Below, one piece after another: positions 1 through 5,392 of a stretch of DNA of 6,875 nt. Position numbers and translations under genes: made by a program. The DNA comes from Nitrospirae bacterium RIFCSPLOW2_12_42_9. Lineage in GTDB: Bacteria > Nitrospirota > 9FT-COMBO-42-15 > HDB-SIOI813. Positions within the stretch are counted from its first letter, which is position 1, and each line of letters begins with the position of its first letter. The notes under the pieces are model-generated. The model was not told the DNA's origin. It searched no databases and saw nothing but the letters and a program-made list of their open reading frames with translations. The stretch lies in NCBI GenBank assembly GCA_001805205.1, contig MHER01000046.1, forward strand, positions 1-6,875. The letters are read 5' to 3'.

Positions 1-197
1 CTCCCTTAGATGGAGGCAGGATACTTGTCGGGCTTCTACCTCATAAACAGGCAGAGTCTTTCAGCAGGATAGAACCATACGGTTTTCTTATAATTATGTT
101 TCTTGTATTCATGAATCCCTTTGGATTCATGTCACGGATCATATGGCCAATAATGAGTTTCTTAACACGATTATTTGCGGGTATGCCAATATTATAA
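1..197 (+). CDS. M50-family site-2 membrane protease, C-terminal 64 residues (5' end outside window)
   Basis: The frame beginning at base 3 is open to a TAA at 195-197 and encodes 64 residues that start PLDGGRILVGLLP. The LDGG(R) signature is the third zinc-ligand motif of M50 site-2 metalloproteases (usually N-x-x-P-x-x-DGG), where the Asp completes the metal site begun by an upstream HExxH that lies outside the window. The rest is strongly hydrophobic, with one or two membrane segments around residues 28-60 (GFLIIMFLVF, then IIWPIMSFL), as in the short M50 rhomboid-like/SpoIVFB-type proteins. The protein would sit in the inner membrane and cleave substrates within the bilayer; its substrate cannot be told from here. 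The stop is 15 nt before trpS with the trpS ribosome site in the gap, so the two are very likely cotranscribed. Assignment rests on the DGG motif, hydrophobicity and the familiar position upstream of trpS. Confidence 0.85.
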   Translation, partial: PLDGGRILVGLLPHKQAESFSRIEPYGFLIIMFLVFMNPFGFMSRIIWPIMSFLTRLFAGMPIL

Positions 198-212
198 GAA
201 AGGAGAGGGTGG

Positions 213-1193
213 ATGAGGAAACGCGTGCTGAGCGGGATGAGGCCAACAGGGAGGCTTCACCTCGGAAATTTCAGTGGGGCGCTCGAGAACTGGAAGAGGC
301 TTCAGGAAGAGTATGAATCTTTCTTTTTCATAGCTGACTGGCATGCCCTTTCTACTGACTATGCAAACACGTCACAACTTCGGGATTTCACCCATGAAAT
401 GCTCATTGACTGGCTTTCGGCAGGACTTGATCCGGAGAAATGTACTATATTTATACAGTCTCATGTTCCCGAGCATGCAGAACTTCACATACTTCTATCA
501 ATGATTACACCTCTTCCCTGGCTGGAACGCGTCCCCACATACAAACAACAGCAGCAGGAATTAAAAGAAAAGGATCTATCTACCTATGGTTTTCTTGGTT
601 ATCCATTACTTCAATCTGCTGATATACTCGTATATAAGGCAGATTATGTCCCTGTTGGTATAGACCAGCTTCCTCATCTCGAATTAACAAGAGAAGTTGC
701 AAGGCGTTTTAATTTTCTCTATAAACCAGTTTTTCCTGAACCAGAGGCGCTGATGACGGAATTTCCTAAGATCCCTGGAACTGACGGGAAAAAGATGAGT
801 AAGAGTTATAACAATGCCATCTATTTATCAGACACAAAAGATGAGGTATGGGAAAAACTCCGTACAATGGTAACAGACCCTAAACGGATAAAAAGGACAG
901 ATCCGGGTGATCCGGAGATATGCCCTGTTTTTGGCCTGCACAGGGTATATTCATCGCAGGAGATAATTCAGCAGGTCGATAAAGGTTGCAGGACAGCGGG
1001 TATAGGTTGTATAGAATGTAAAAAGTGGCTTAATAATGCCTTGAATGAAAAATTAGGTCCTGTTTGGGAAAGACGTGCAAATCTTGCAACCAATTACAGC
1101 ATGGTAAAGGGTGTTATTGATGCCGGTGCTAAGATGGCACATGAGGCTGCCTCTACTGTAATGGAAGAGGTCAGAGAGGTAATCGGATTATGA
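213..1193 (+). CDS. trpS: Tryptophanyl-tRNA synthetase (TrpRS), with a probable [4Fe-4S] four-cysteine site
   Basis: This gene encodes a complete 326-residue class Ic aminoacyl-tRNA synthetase that charges tRNA-Trp with tryptophan using ATP in the cytoplasm. The N-terminus has the typical SGMRPTGRLHLGN block; the HIGH-type motif is HLGN at residues 16-19. The second class I signature is KMSKS at 194-198 within PGTDGKKMSKSYNN. The LLQSADIL segment (about 132-139) carries the Asp that in this family recognises the indole ring, and GIDQ at 149-152 belongs to the adenylate pocket. Length matches bacterial TrpRS. The start is chosen because AGGAG at 201-205 lies 7 nt before the ATG and the protein begins as usual for the family. 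Cysteines 237, 259, 266 and 269 form a C-x21-C-x6-C-x2-C pattern close to that of the Thermotoga iron-sulfur TrpRS. The gene follows the M50 protease gene by 15 nt, probably as one operon. Confidence 0.97.
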   Translation: MRKRVLSGMRPTGRLHLGNFSGALENWKRLQEEYESFFFIADWHALSTDYANTSQLRDFTHEMLIDWLSAGLDPEKCTIFIQSHVPEHAELHILLSMITPLPWLERVPTYKQQQQELKEKDLSTYGFLGYPLLQSADILVYKADYVPVGIDQLPHLELTREVARRFNFLYKPVFPEPEALMTEFPKIPGTDGKKMSKSYNNAIYLSDTKDEVWEKLRTMVTDPKRIKRTDPGDPEICPVFGLHRVYSSQEIIQQVDKGCRTAGIGCIECKKWLNNALNEKLGPVWERRANLATNYSMVKGVIDAGAKMAHEAASTVMEEVREVIGL

Positions 1194-1432
1194 CCGGGCA
1201 ATTCTATTTGTTGACAACATTATATTTAATTGCTGACTTTCCTTCTTTTTTTGTATCCCCTGATTTTGGGAAAGACAGGTATAGGGAGGGGGCAAAACTA
1301 TTTGAGATCGCCAGCGAAATTGACCCAAGGATAGAACCTGTTCCCATTTCTCTTAAGGCCTATGAAAATGATACTTGGGTTCCCTTAATCTATGAAATAA
1401 GAGAAAGGGGGTTAGAACTGAAGGCAGCGTAA
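1190..1432 (+). pseudogene. 3' remnant of a MNT-type (minimal) nucleotidyltransferase gene
   Basis: The 80-codon frame opens with an ATG that overlaps the trpS stop (ATGA), but only its second part looks like a known protein. From about residue 22 (VSPDFGKDR) to the end, through EGAKLFEIASEIDPRIEPVP and TWVPLIYEIRERG, it resembles the C-terminal half of small stand-alone nucleotidyltransferases of the MNT/KNTase fold (usually about 100-110 residues), which are often partnered with HEPN proteins. The catalytic GS-x(10)-D-x-D motif that should precede VSPDF is missing; the 21 residues before it are unlike the family and hydrophobic. I infer that the 5' part was lost, perhaps when foreign DNA entered behind trpS, and that the ATGA overlap is chance. 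There is no clear ribosome site. Alternatively it may be expressed as a short non-catalytic protein. No HEPN partner is visible. The family call is from memory of conserved wording, moderately sure. Confidence 0.6.
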
Positions 1433-1437
1433 TTAAT

Positions 1438-1466
1438 CCCCCCATGTTTGGGCCGGGGGCGGGGGG
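1438..1466. other. C-run/G-run element between converging genes, possible weak hairpin or G-quadruplex
   Basis: CCCCCC (1438-1443) is followed by GGG (1450-1452), GGGGG (1455-1459) and GGGGGG (1461-1466). The C-run can pair with the last G-run, giving a six-pair GC stem with a 17-nt loop. On the minus strand that stem is followed by ATTAATTA, so it could help end the leftward small-gene operon, but there is no long T-run. The 67-nt gap between the nucleotidyltransferase remnant and the 73-residue gene holds no other feature that I can see. Confidence 0.35.
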
Positions 1467-1499
1467 ACCACATGCCTTTCCAAGTGATATAGCCCTTTC

Positions 1500-1721
1500 C
1501 TACTCAGCGACCTTAAGCATCTCCCGTTTAGTGGGGATATTTACAAAGTTCCCTTCCTTGCCAAGGCTGAATTCACCCACCACAATTATTCCCCGCTCAG
1601 TTTTGCAAAAGATAGTCACCCTCCATATGTTTTCAAGAAGGTCATATTTCGGCGTGCCTGCTGTTGTCATATGACCTATGTTTTCATGAAGATACCTTTT
1701 TACCTTTTCGTAGATTTCCAT
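1500..1721 (-). CDS. Small protein of unknown function (73 residues), third gene of a minus-strand cassette
   Basis: I do not recognise a named family with confidence. The protein is soluble, with no signal peptide or membrane segment. Residues 1-13 look helical (MEIYEKVKRYLHE); residues 15-62 look beta-rich, with IWRVTIFCKTERG, IIVVGEFSLG and NFVNIPTKREML, a pattern of paired strands and a turn ending in a short helix. That layout is common in small antitoxin-like or accessory proteins, but this is only shape. The start is secure: a minus-strand AAGGGGG ribosome site lies about 6 nt before the ATG, and an in-frame TAA lies just upstream of it. It begins 40 nt after the stop of the 66-residue gene in the same direction, so it probably shares the promoter at 2395-2423. 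The cysteine at 39 is single. Possible roles include a third toxin-antitoxin component or an unrelated passenger gene. Confidence 0.72.
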   Translation of the reverse strand: MEIYEKVKRYLHENIGHMTTAGTPKYDLLENIWRVTIFCKTERGIIVVGEFSLGKEGNFVNIPTKREMLKVAE

Positions 1722-1753
1722 ATCCGTACCCCCTTACATGACTGATTGGTGGT

Positions 1754-1790
1754 AGCTAATTTCATGCAACTTTGTGTTTTGCAATTAGCT
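1754..1790. repeat. 8-bp inverted repeat spanning the stop of the 66-residue gene
   Basis: AGCTAATT at 1754-1761 is the exact reverse complement of AATTAGCT at 1783-1790, with 21 nt between. GCAA (1766-1769) and TTGC (1779-1782) can extend pairing inside. In the minus-strand transcript this would fold around the stop codon of the 66-residue gene, about 30 nt before the next start. It lacks a following T-run, so it is not a standard terminator. It may instead set the expression ratio or mRNA stability within the operon. Confidence 0.4.
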
Positions 1791-1962
1791 TACGGATCTC
1801 TGGAACCAGTTCTGTAGGTACTTCCATAACCGTCTGACCTGGCGTTTCAAATGCTGCTTCGTCTTCGGCTACCGCTTCTTCCTCCGGCTGCGATTCATAA
1901 TGAGATAGTACCCTTTTTACACGTTCTAAGTCCCATCCTGGTGGAAATTTATTCTGTCTCAT
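1762..1962 (-). CDS. Acidic 66-residue partner protein, antitoxin-like candidate
   Basis: This is a small soluble protein with no membrane segment. It begins MRQNKFPPGWD, followed by a helix (LERVKRVLSHYE, about 12-23), an acidic stretch rich in Glu and Ala (EEEAVAEDEAAFE, 27-39), and a C-terminal VMEVPTELVPEIRKLIAKH segment (45-63) that looks like a strand plus helix. I recall similar proteins beside DUF4258/BrnT-like genes in cyanobacteria and other phyla, usually annotated as hypothetical. Its ATG overlaps the stop of the preceding gene as ATGA, and a strong AGGAGG ribosome site lies 8 nt upstream inside that gene, so the two are translationally coupled. By position and charge it could bind and neutralise the basic neighbour (13 Lys/Arg among its last 40 residues). 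An antitoxin role is an inference; no classical DNA-binding fold can be pointed to with certainty. Confidence 0.75.
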   Translation of the reverse strand: MRQNKFPPGWDLERVKRVLSHYESQPEEEAVAEDEAAFETPGQTVMEVPTELVPEIRKLIAKHKVA

Positions 1963-2243
1963 TTTTGTTTCCTCCTTCTGCGACGGCGATATGCGATTAA
2001 AGGCTTGCCACGCAGTTCATAGGCTGTTATAACAAAGACACTGTTCGGTTCCTGGTCAGGAACATATATTACTCTGAGATAACGTCCATTCAAAGTACGT
2101 CCAATAGTAATCCTTGATCCTTCCCTTCCTGGACGGTCTTCGCCTGGATTTGATAAAACTTCCTCAACTTCCATCTCCTTAATATTATGACCGGAGATGT
2201 GGGGCAAGTCTGTCTCTGGATCAATATAATACCGGACATTCAC
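1959..2243 (-). CDS. DUF4258/BrnT-like small basic protein, possible RelE-superfamily toxin
   Basis: This is a 94-residue soluble protein. The middle fits the DUF4258/BrnT pattern: a His-containing start (PHISGHNIKEMEVEEVL, 14-30), NPGEDRPGREGSRITIG (32-48), then beta strands RYLRVIYVP and VFVITAYELRGKPL (54-82). BrnT is a RelE-like ribonuclease toxin; DUF4258 proteins are its relatives, often without a proven activity. The tail has six consecutive arginines (86-91) then KQK, suitable for RNA, ribosome or partner contact. The start is a GTG with AGGAAAG about 8 nt before it. The frame stays open upstream to a TGA but has no other start codon, and residue 1 matches where I remember the family starting (xVRYYIDPETxLPHI). 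It is first in its operon, downstream of a near-consensus promoter, and overlaps the 66-residue gene by ATGA. It could equally be a non-toxic relative; activity is inferred from family only. Confidence 0.78.
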   Translation of the reverse strand: MNVRYYIDPETDLPHISGHNIKEMEVEEVLSNPGEDRPGREGSRITIGRTLNGRYLRVIYVPDQEPNSVFVITAYELRGKPLIAYRRRRRRKQK

Positions 2244-2295
2244 TATATCGTCTTTCCTATAATTATTTTTCGGATAATTCCCGGGTACGTTGTCG

Positions 2296-2361
2296 TCAAT
2301 CTTCTCGACTATGACCTCTGTTCCGCTTGCTACTATTTCCCTGCGTCAGAAGACTCACCAT
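2296..2361 (-). other. Possible 21-codon leader ORF ahead of the DUF4258/BrnT-like gene
   Basis: An ATG at 2359-2361 opens a 21-residue frame beginning MVSLLTQGNSSKRNRG and ending at TGA 2296-2298. It lies about 27 nt after the predicted transcript start and 52 nt before the GTG of the 94-residue gene. There is no good ribosome site before the ATG, and the sequence resembles nothing I know. It may be a leader peptide, debris of an older gene, or chance. Confidence 0.2.
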
Positions 2362-2394
2362 ATTTACTTTTATACTTATACTATATTCGTCTGA

Positions 2395-2423
2395 ACTATA
2401 TGATGAAGTCATTTGTATGTCAA
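2395..2423 (-). promoter_or_regulatory. Near-consensus sigma-70 promoter for the minus-strand small-gene operon
   Basis: On the minus strand a perfect -35 TTGACA (2418-2423) is separated by exactly 17 nt from TATAGT (2395-2400), which matches five of six bases of TATAAT. Transcription would start near 2388 and run left, leaving a leader of about 145 nt before the GTG at 2243. This is the strongest promoter match in the window. It lies downstream of the kinase gene, so the small-gene operon need not depend on read-through from it. Confidence 0.8.
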
Positions 2424-2424
2424 G

Positions 2425-2453
2425 TTTTCGACAAGGGTTTTCGACAAGGGTTT
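2425..2453. repeat. 13-bp tandem direct repeat next to the -35 box, possible operator
   Basis: TTTTCGACAAGGG occurs at 2425-2437 and again, identical and adjacent, at 2438-2450, followed by TTT, giving 2.2 copies. It starts one base upstream of the -35 box of the minus-strand promoter. Two identical sites about 1.2 helical turns apart could bind a dimeric regulator such as the operon's own product; a slippage duplication would look the same. Confidence 0.6.
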
Positions 2454-2475
2454 GCTAAAAAAAGGTACGGTGTAA

Positions 2476-5100
2476 TTAAAAAGCAGGAATTGGCAGGCTT
2501 ATTTTAAAGGTTGTTCCTTTTCCTCCTTCACTTTTGACTTCTATCTCTCCGCCATGGAGCTCAATAATATTTTTTGTTAGTGTAAGACCAAGACCAAGGC
2601 CGTGTATCTTGGTTGTATAGAAAGGATCAAAGATTCTTTTCATAACCTCATCAGGTATTCCACATCCGGTGTCATGTATGTATACCGAAGCATAGTGAAT
2701 ACCCTCCCTTTCTTCCATTCTGCTCTCAATAGTCAGTATTCCCCCGTCCGGCATTGCCTGTATAGCATTATATAATAGGTTCATCAGGGACTGTTTTATC
2801 TGTGTGGGGTCTAATGTAATCAAAGGGATTTCAGGAGAAATGCGTGCATCAACCTTGATTTTTCTCTCGTTAAATGTGTCTTCATAAAGAATGATAAGTT
2901 CATTTATTATTTCATTAAGATTAGACGGCTGCATCACAGGTTTTACCTCTTTTGTATAATAGAGAAGGTCATGAAGGAGCCTCTCAAGCCGGTCTATCTC
3001 CTTTATTATGATCTCAGCATATTTCTTTATGGGAGATCCTTCTTCAAGTTTTTTATGTATAATTCTTGCGAAGCCGCCAATTGGTACAAGTGGATTTCTA
3101 AGTTCATGGGCTATTGATGAAGACATCTTACCAACAAGTGCAAGCTTTTCAGATTGGATAAGTTCTGCCTGTAGTCTCTTCATCTCTGTTATATCTCTAG
3201 CGATAAAGATCACACCAAGATATTCCGGGCCGTGCATGATAGGAGAGAAGTGGGCAAAGATAGTCTTTTCACCGGATATTATCTCAGATGTATACGATTT
3301 AACCTTCCCTTCCCGCATATCTTTTATTAATTGTATTGCCTTCTTGTGTGACTCGGGAGAGTGGGCGTTTTCAAAGTTTTTACCTATCCAGTCATCCCTT
3401 TTGATATCAAATATCAATTCTGCCGCATCATTTATAAAGGTGATCTTGTTATCCTGGTCAGTAAAGACAATGCCATCAGCTATTCCGCTAAGCATTGCCT
3501 CGAGATGGCTCTTGCTCTCCTCAAGTTCGATGGTCCTCTTCTCTACCATTGATTCAAGCTGCCGGGAGTATTCCCTGAGCTGTTTCTGCGCCTTTTTCCA
3601 GTCTGTTATGTCTTTACTGATCCCTACTGTACCGATAATTCTTCCGTACTTATCCTTTAATAATGATATTGAAAGACTAATATCAATCAGCCCCCCATCT
3701 TTTCTTACAAGCTGGGTTTCATAGTTTGCCAGCATTTCTTCACTCTGAATAAGATTGAGGATCTTATCCCTGTCTCCTTTGTGAAAATAATAATCAGACA
3801 TGAGTTTTCCAATGACCTCTTCCCTTGTATATCCCAGCATCTGCTCAGCCCCTTCATTAAAAGTAACGATCCTGCCGGTCAGATCAGTTGTAATTATCAT
3901 GTCAGTTGAATATTTAAGGATACTCTCAAGATAATTCTTTATATTCTCAAGCTCAGTTGTCCTCTCTTTTATCTTATCTTCAAGATTCTGATAAACCTCT
4001 TTAAGTGCTGTTCCCATTTTGTTGAATCCATTTGCAAGAGTACCGAGTTCATCACCTGTACGAATATCGATTCTGTATCCAAAGTCGCCCCTGCCAAGCT
4101 GCTCTGCGCCTTTCCGGAGGATGCTGACTGGCTCTATCAAATATCTCCGGACTATTATAAAACCGAGAAGGGACATTAATAATATAATTGCAGACTCAAA
4201 CAGGAATACATTAAATAAAAGTTTATTTACCGGGGCAAAGGTCTCACCCGGGTCCTGACGCACAAACACATACCAGTTAAGTTCTCCGCTATTCCCGAAT
4301 AGTAAGGAATTCACTTGTCTTGCAGGATTGAATCCAATTATAGAATTTTCCCCGCCATGTGCATCATCTTCAACCATCGCCCAACCGTTTTGTCCTTTTG
4401 TAATTAAGCTAATAATCTCTTTTTTCATGGAATGGGATGAGAGTGGGTGAAGCGGGCAAACGAGAGGCACACCTGATGAATCAATAAGCATACTATGTCC
4501 GGTCTCACCAAAATTCAAATCTTTCATAAATCCAAAAAAGGTCGAAACATCCGTCACACTCCTGATACCACCAACAACCCTCTTAGAAACCGGATCGAAT
4601 ACCGGGATGGCTAAATCAAAGACATTATTACCGGTAAATTTATCTTTATAAATACCACTTATATAAAAATTTCCTCTGCCTTTGTTGGCTATTCCTTTCC
4701 ACCACGGTTCATATGACTGATTTGAATCATATTCATGACGATCATAACCATTTGCAATAATAATCCCCTTATCATTAACTACAAAAAGACCCGGGTGTTC
4801 TTCCTGCTCTTCAACATAACTCATGTAGTATCTGAGATAAACTTCAATAACATCTCCGTTACTCTCCCTTACACCGTTGATAAAGGCCTGATTCAAAGCC
4901 AGAAACTGGAAAGTCTTTACCTCTTCCTTTATGGACTCATCGATCCTATCCGTTGTTTTCCTTGCTGTCTCAGCAAAATCATTTCCAATTGATTCTGTAA
5001 GGACACTCTTAACCTGGAAATAAATTATGAACAGGCTAATAGAAAGGGCGAAAAAGCCGGCAAAAAATATCGCTATAACTGCCTTTGTTTTTAAACCCAT
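2476..5100 (-). CDS. Membrane sensor histidine kinase: dCACHE-like sensor, HAMP, two PAS domains, HisKA, HATPase
   Basis: This is an 874-residue two-component sensor. TM1 is at about 8-30, followed by a periplasmic region (31-293) that looks like a double CACHE ligand-binding domain (GLFVVNDKGIIIANG; YEPWWKGI; FDLAIPVFDP; GHSMLIDSSG). TM2 is at about 296-318, HAMP at 318-372, and a coiled coil near 370-392. PAS 1 is at about 390-500 and PAS 2 at 530-640, each ending in an IxxxDIT block and joined by a second coiled coil. The H-box is SSIAHELRNPL with phospho-accepting His665. ATP-binding boxes follow: N (LLYNAIQAM, Asn778), G1 (DTGCGIP, 810-816), F (FDPFYTT, 824-830) and G2 (GLGLGL, 834-839). 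There is no receiver domain, so phosphate must pass to a separate regulator, and none is in the window. GAGG lies 6 nt before the ATG. It lies 27 nt after a 27-codon ORF that may be cotranscribed. No clear terminator follows. The ligand cannot be predicted. Confidence 0.95.
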   Translation of the reverse strand: MGLKTKAVIAIFFAGFFALSISLFIIYFQVKSVLTESIGNDFAETARKTTDRIDESIKEEVKTFQFLALNQAFINGVRESNGDVIEVYLRYYMSYVEEQEEHPGLFVVNDKGIIIANGYDRHEYDSNQSYEPWWKGIANKGRGNFYISGIYKDKFTGNNVFDLAIPVFDPVSKRVVGGIRSVTDVSTFFGFMKDLNFGETGHSMLIDSSGVPLVCPLHPLSSHSMKKEIISLITKGQNGWAMVEDDAHGGENSIIGFNPARQVNSLLFGNSGELNWYVFVRQDPGETFAPVNKLLFNVFLFESAIILLMSLLGFIIVRRYLIEPVSILRKGAEQLGRGDFGYRIDIRTGDELGTLANGFNKMGTALKEVYQNLEDKIKERTTELENIKNYLESILKYSTDMIITTDLTGRIVTFNEGAEQMLGYTREEVIGKLMSDYYFHKGDRDKILNLIQSEEMLANYETQLVRKDGGLIDISLSISLLKDKYGRIIGTVGISKDITDWKKAQKQLREYSRQLESMVEKRTIELEESKSHLEAMLSGIADGIVFTDQDNKITFINDAAELIFDIKRDDWIGKNFENAHSPESHKKAIQLIKDMREGKVKSYTSEIISGEKTIFAHFSPIMHGPEYLGVIFIARDITEMKRLQAELIQSEKLALVGKMSSSIAHELRNPLVPIGGFARIIHKKLEEGSPIKKYAEIIIKEIDRLERLLHDLLYYTKEVKPVMQPSNLNEIINELIILYEDTFNERKIKVDARISPEIPLITLDPTQIKQSLMNLLYNAIQAMPDGGILTIESRMEEREGIHYASVYIHDTGCGIPDEVMKRIFDPFYTTKIHGLGLGLTLTKNIIELHGGEIEVKSEGGKGTTFKISLPIPAF

Positions 5101-5127
5101 TTCGCACCTCGATAAAGAGAGGATGGA

Positions 5128-5211
5128 CTATTGAATAACCCTGACTGTAACTACTCGTCCTCCTTTAAATATGGCTTCAACTGAATCTCCAACTTTAAGG
5201 TCTTCGAACAT
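5128..5211 (-). CDS. Possible 27-residue small protein upstream of the kinase gene, or remnant of a larger gene
   Basis: An ATG at 5209-5211 opens a short frame ending at TAG 5128-5130. The peptide starts MFEDLKVGDSVEAIFKGG, continues with a beta-type run (RVVTVRV) and ends in IQ. The LKVGDxVEAxFKGGR wording is typical of small beta-barrel/OB-like folds, such as the C-terminal strand pairs of DUF5666-type proteins, so it looks like real protein coding rather than noise. No ribosome site precedes the ATG. The frame stays open upstream but into AT-rich codons (Asn, Lys, Tyr, Ile) with no start, so it could be the surviving 3' piece of a decayed gene. A TATAAT at 5233-5238 on the same strand would start a transcript about 15 nt before it. 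It lies 27 nt before the kinase gene and may be cotranslated with it. Confidence 0.4.
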   Translation of the reverse strand: MFEDLKVGDSVEAIFKGGRVVTVRVIQ

Positions 5212-5232
5212 GATTAAATCATTATTTTTATT

Positions 5233-5238
5233 ATTATA
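5233..5238 (-). promoter_or_regulatory. Candidate -10 box for the kinase transcript
   Basis: The minus strand reads TATAAT here (ATTATA on the plus strand), which would place the start near 5226, ahead of the 27-codon ORF and the kinase gene. No convincing -35 lies 16-18 nt upstream, and the surrounding AT-rich DNA makes chance matches likely. It is supported mainly by position. Confidence 0.3.
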
Positions 5239-5342
5239 GTTAATAAATAGAACATTAAACTGTAATTCAATATTTTAACACATGTATTGATTAATCTCAA
5301 AAATAGCAGTTAAATAAATAATGGATTTATAAGGAAGAGACC

Positions 5343-5351
5343 TGTTATAAT
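5343..5351 (+). promoter_or_regulatory. Candidate extended -10 promoter for scpAB
   Basis: TGTTATAAT matches the extended -10 form TGnTATAAT perfectly. The -35 region is poor (TGGATT at 5322-5327, 18 nt away), which extended -10 promoters tolerate. Transcription would start near 5358, leaving a leader of about 86 nt before scpA that includes the hairpin at 5372-5392. The intergenic stretch 5212-5443 is AT-rich and otherwise holds only the divergent kinase promoter candidate. Confidence 0.6.
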
Positions 5352-5371
5352 ATATTGGTTTAAGGTTAAAG

Positions 5372-5392
5372 ATGCTGAATCTAGTTCAGCAT
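5372..5392. repeat. Perfect 8-bp palindromic hairpin in the scpA leader, possible dispersed repeat unit
   Basis: ATGCTGAA (5372-5379) and TTCAGCAT (5385-5392) are exact inverted copies around the 5-nt loop TCTAG. Similar TGCTGAA...TTCAGCATGACA units are, as I remember, scattered between genes in several bacterial genomes, in the manner of REP elements. Within the transcript it forms a compact stem 51 nt before the scpA start. No T-run follows, so it is not a terminator of the usual kind. Confidence 0.55.

Noticed and set aside
1190..1193. ATGA overlap of trpS and the next frame as true translational coupling
   Set aside because: The first 21 residues of that frame are unlike the nucleotidyltransferase family and the catalytic half is missing, so the overlap is probably accidental.
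1211..1226. TTGACA followed by TATATT after trpS as a plus-strand promoter
   Set aside because: The two boxes are only 4 bp apart, and no -10-like hexamer lies 16-18 bp after TTGACA.
1444..1674. Plus-strand frame of 76 codons opposite the 73-residue gene
   Set aside because: The minus-strand frame has a good ribosome site and protein-like composition. This one starts inside the G/C-run element and reads as a complement shadow.
2457..2463. T-run on the minus strand after the kinase stop as a terminator
   Set aside because: The seven Ts are not preceded by any stable stem in the kinase transcript, so I do not call a rho-independent terminator.
2187..2507. Plus-strand frame of 106 codons across the promoter region and kinase end
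   Set aside because: It is antisense to the BrnT-like gene start, the promoter and the kinase stop. It is rich in Tyr/Ile/Leu from AT-rich DNA, with no ribosome site or recognisable domain.
3008..3724. Long open frame (238 codons) on the plus strand inside the sensor kinase gene
   Set aside because: It lies wholly antisense to the PAS and HisKA coding region, and its Ser/Ile/Leu-rich translation has no family features. The minus-strand reading has all kinase motifs.
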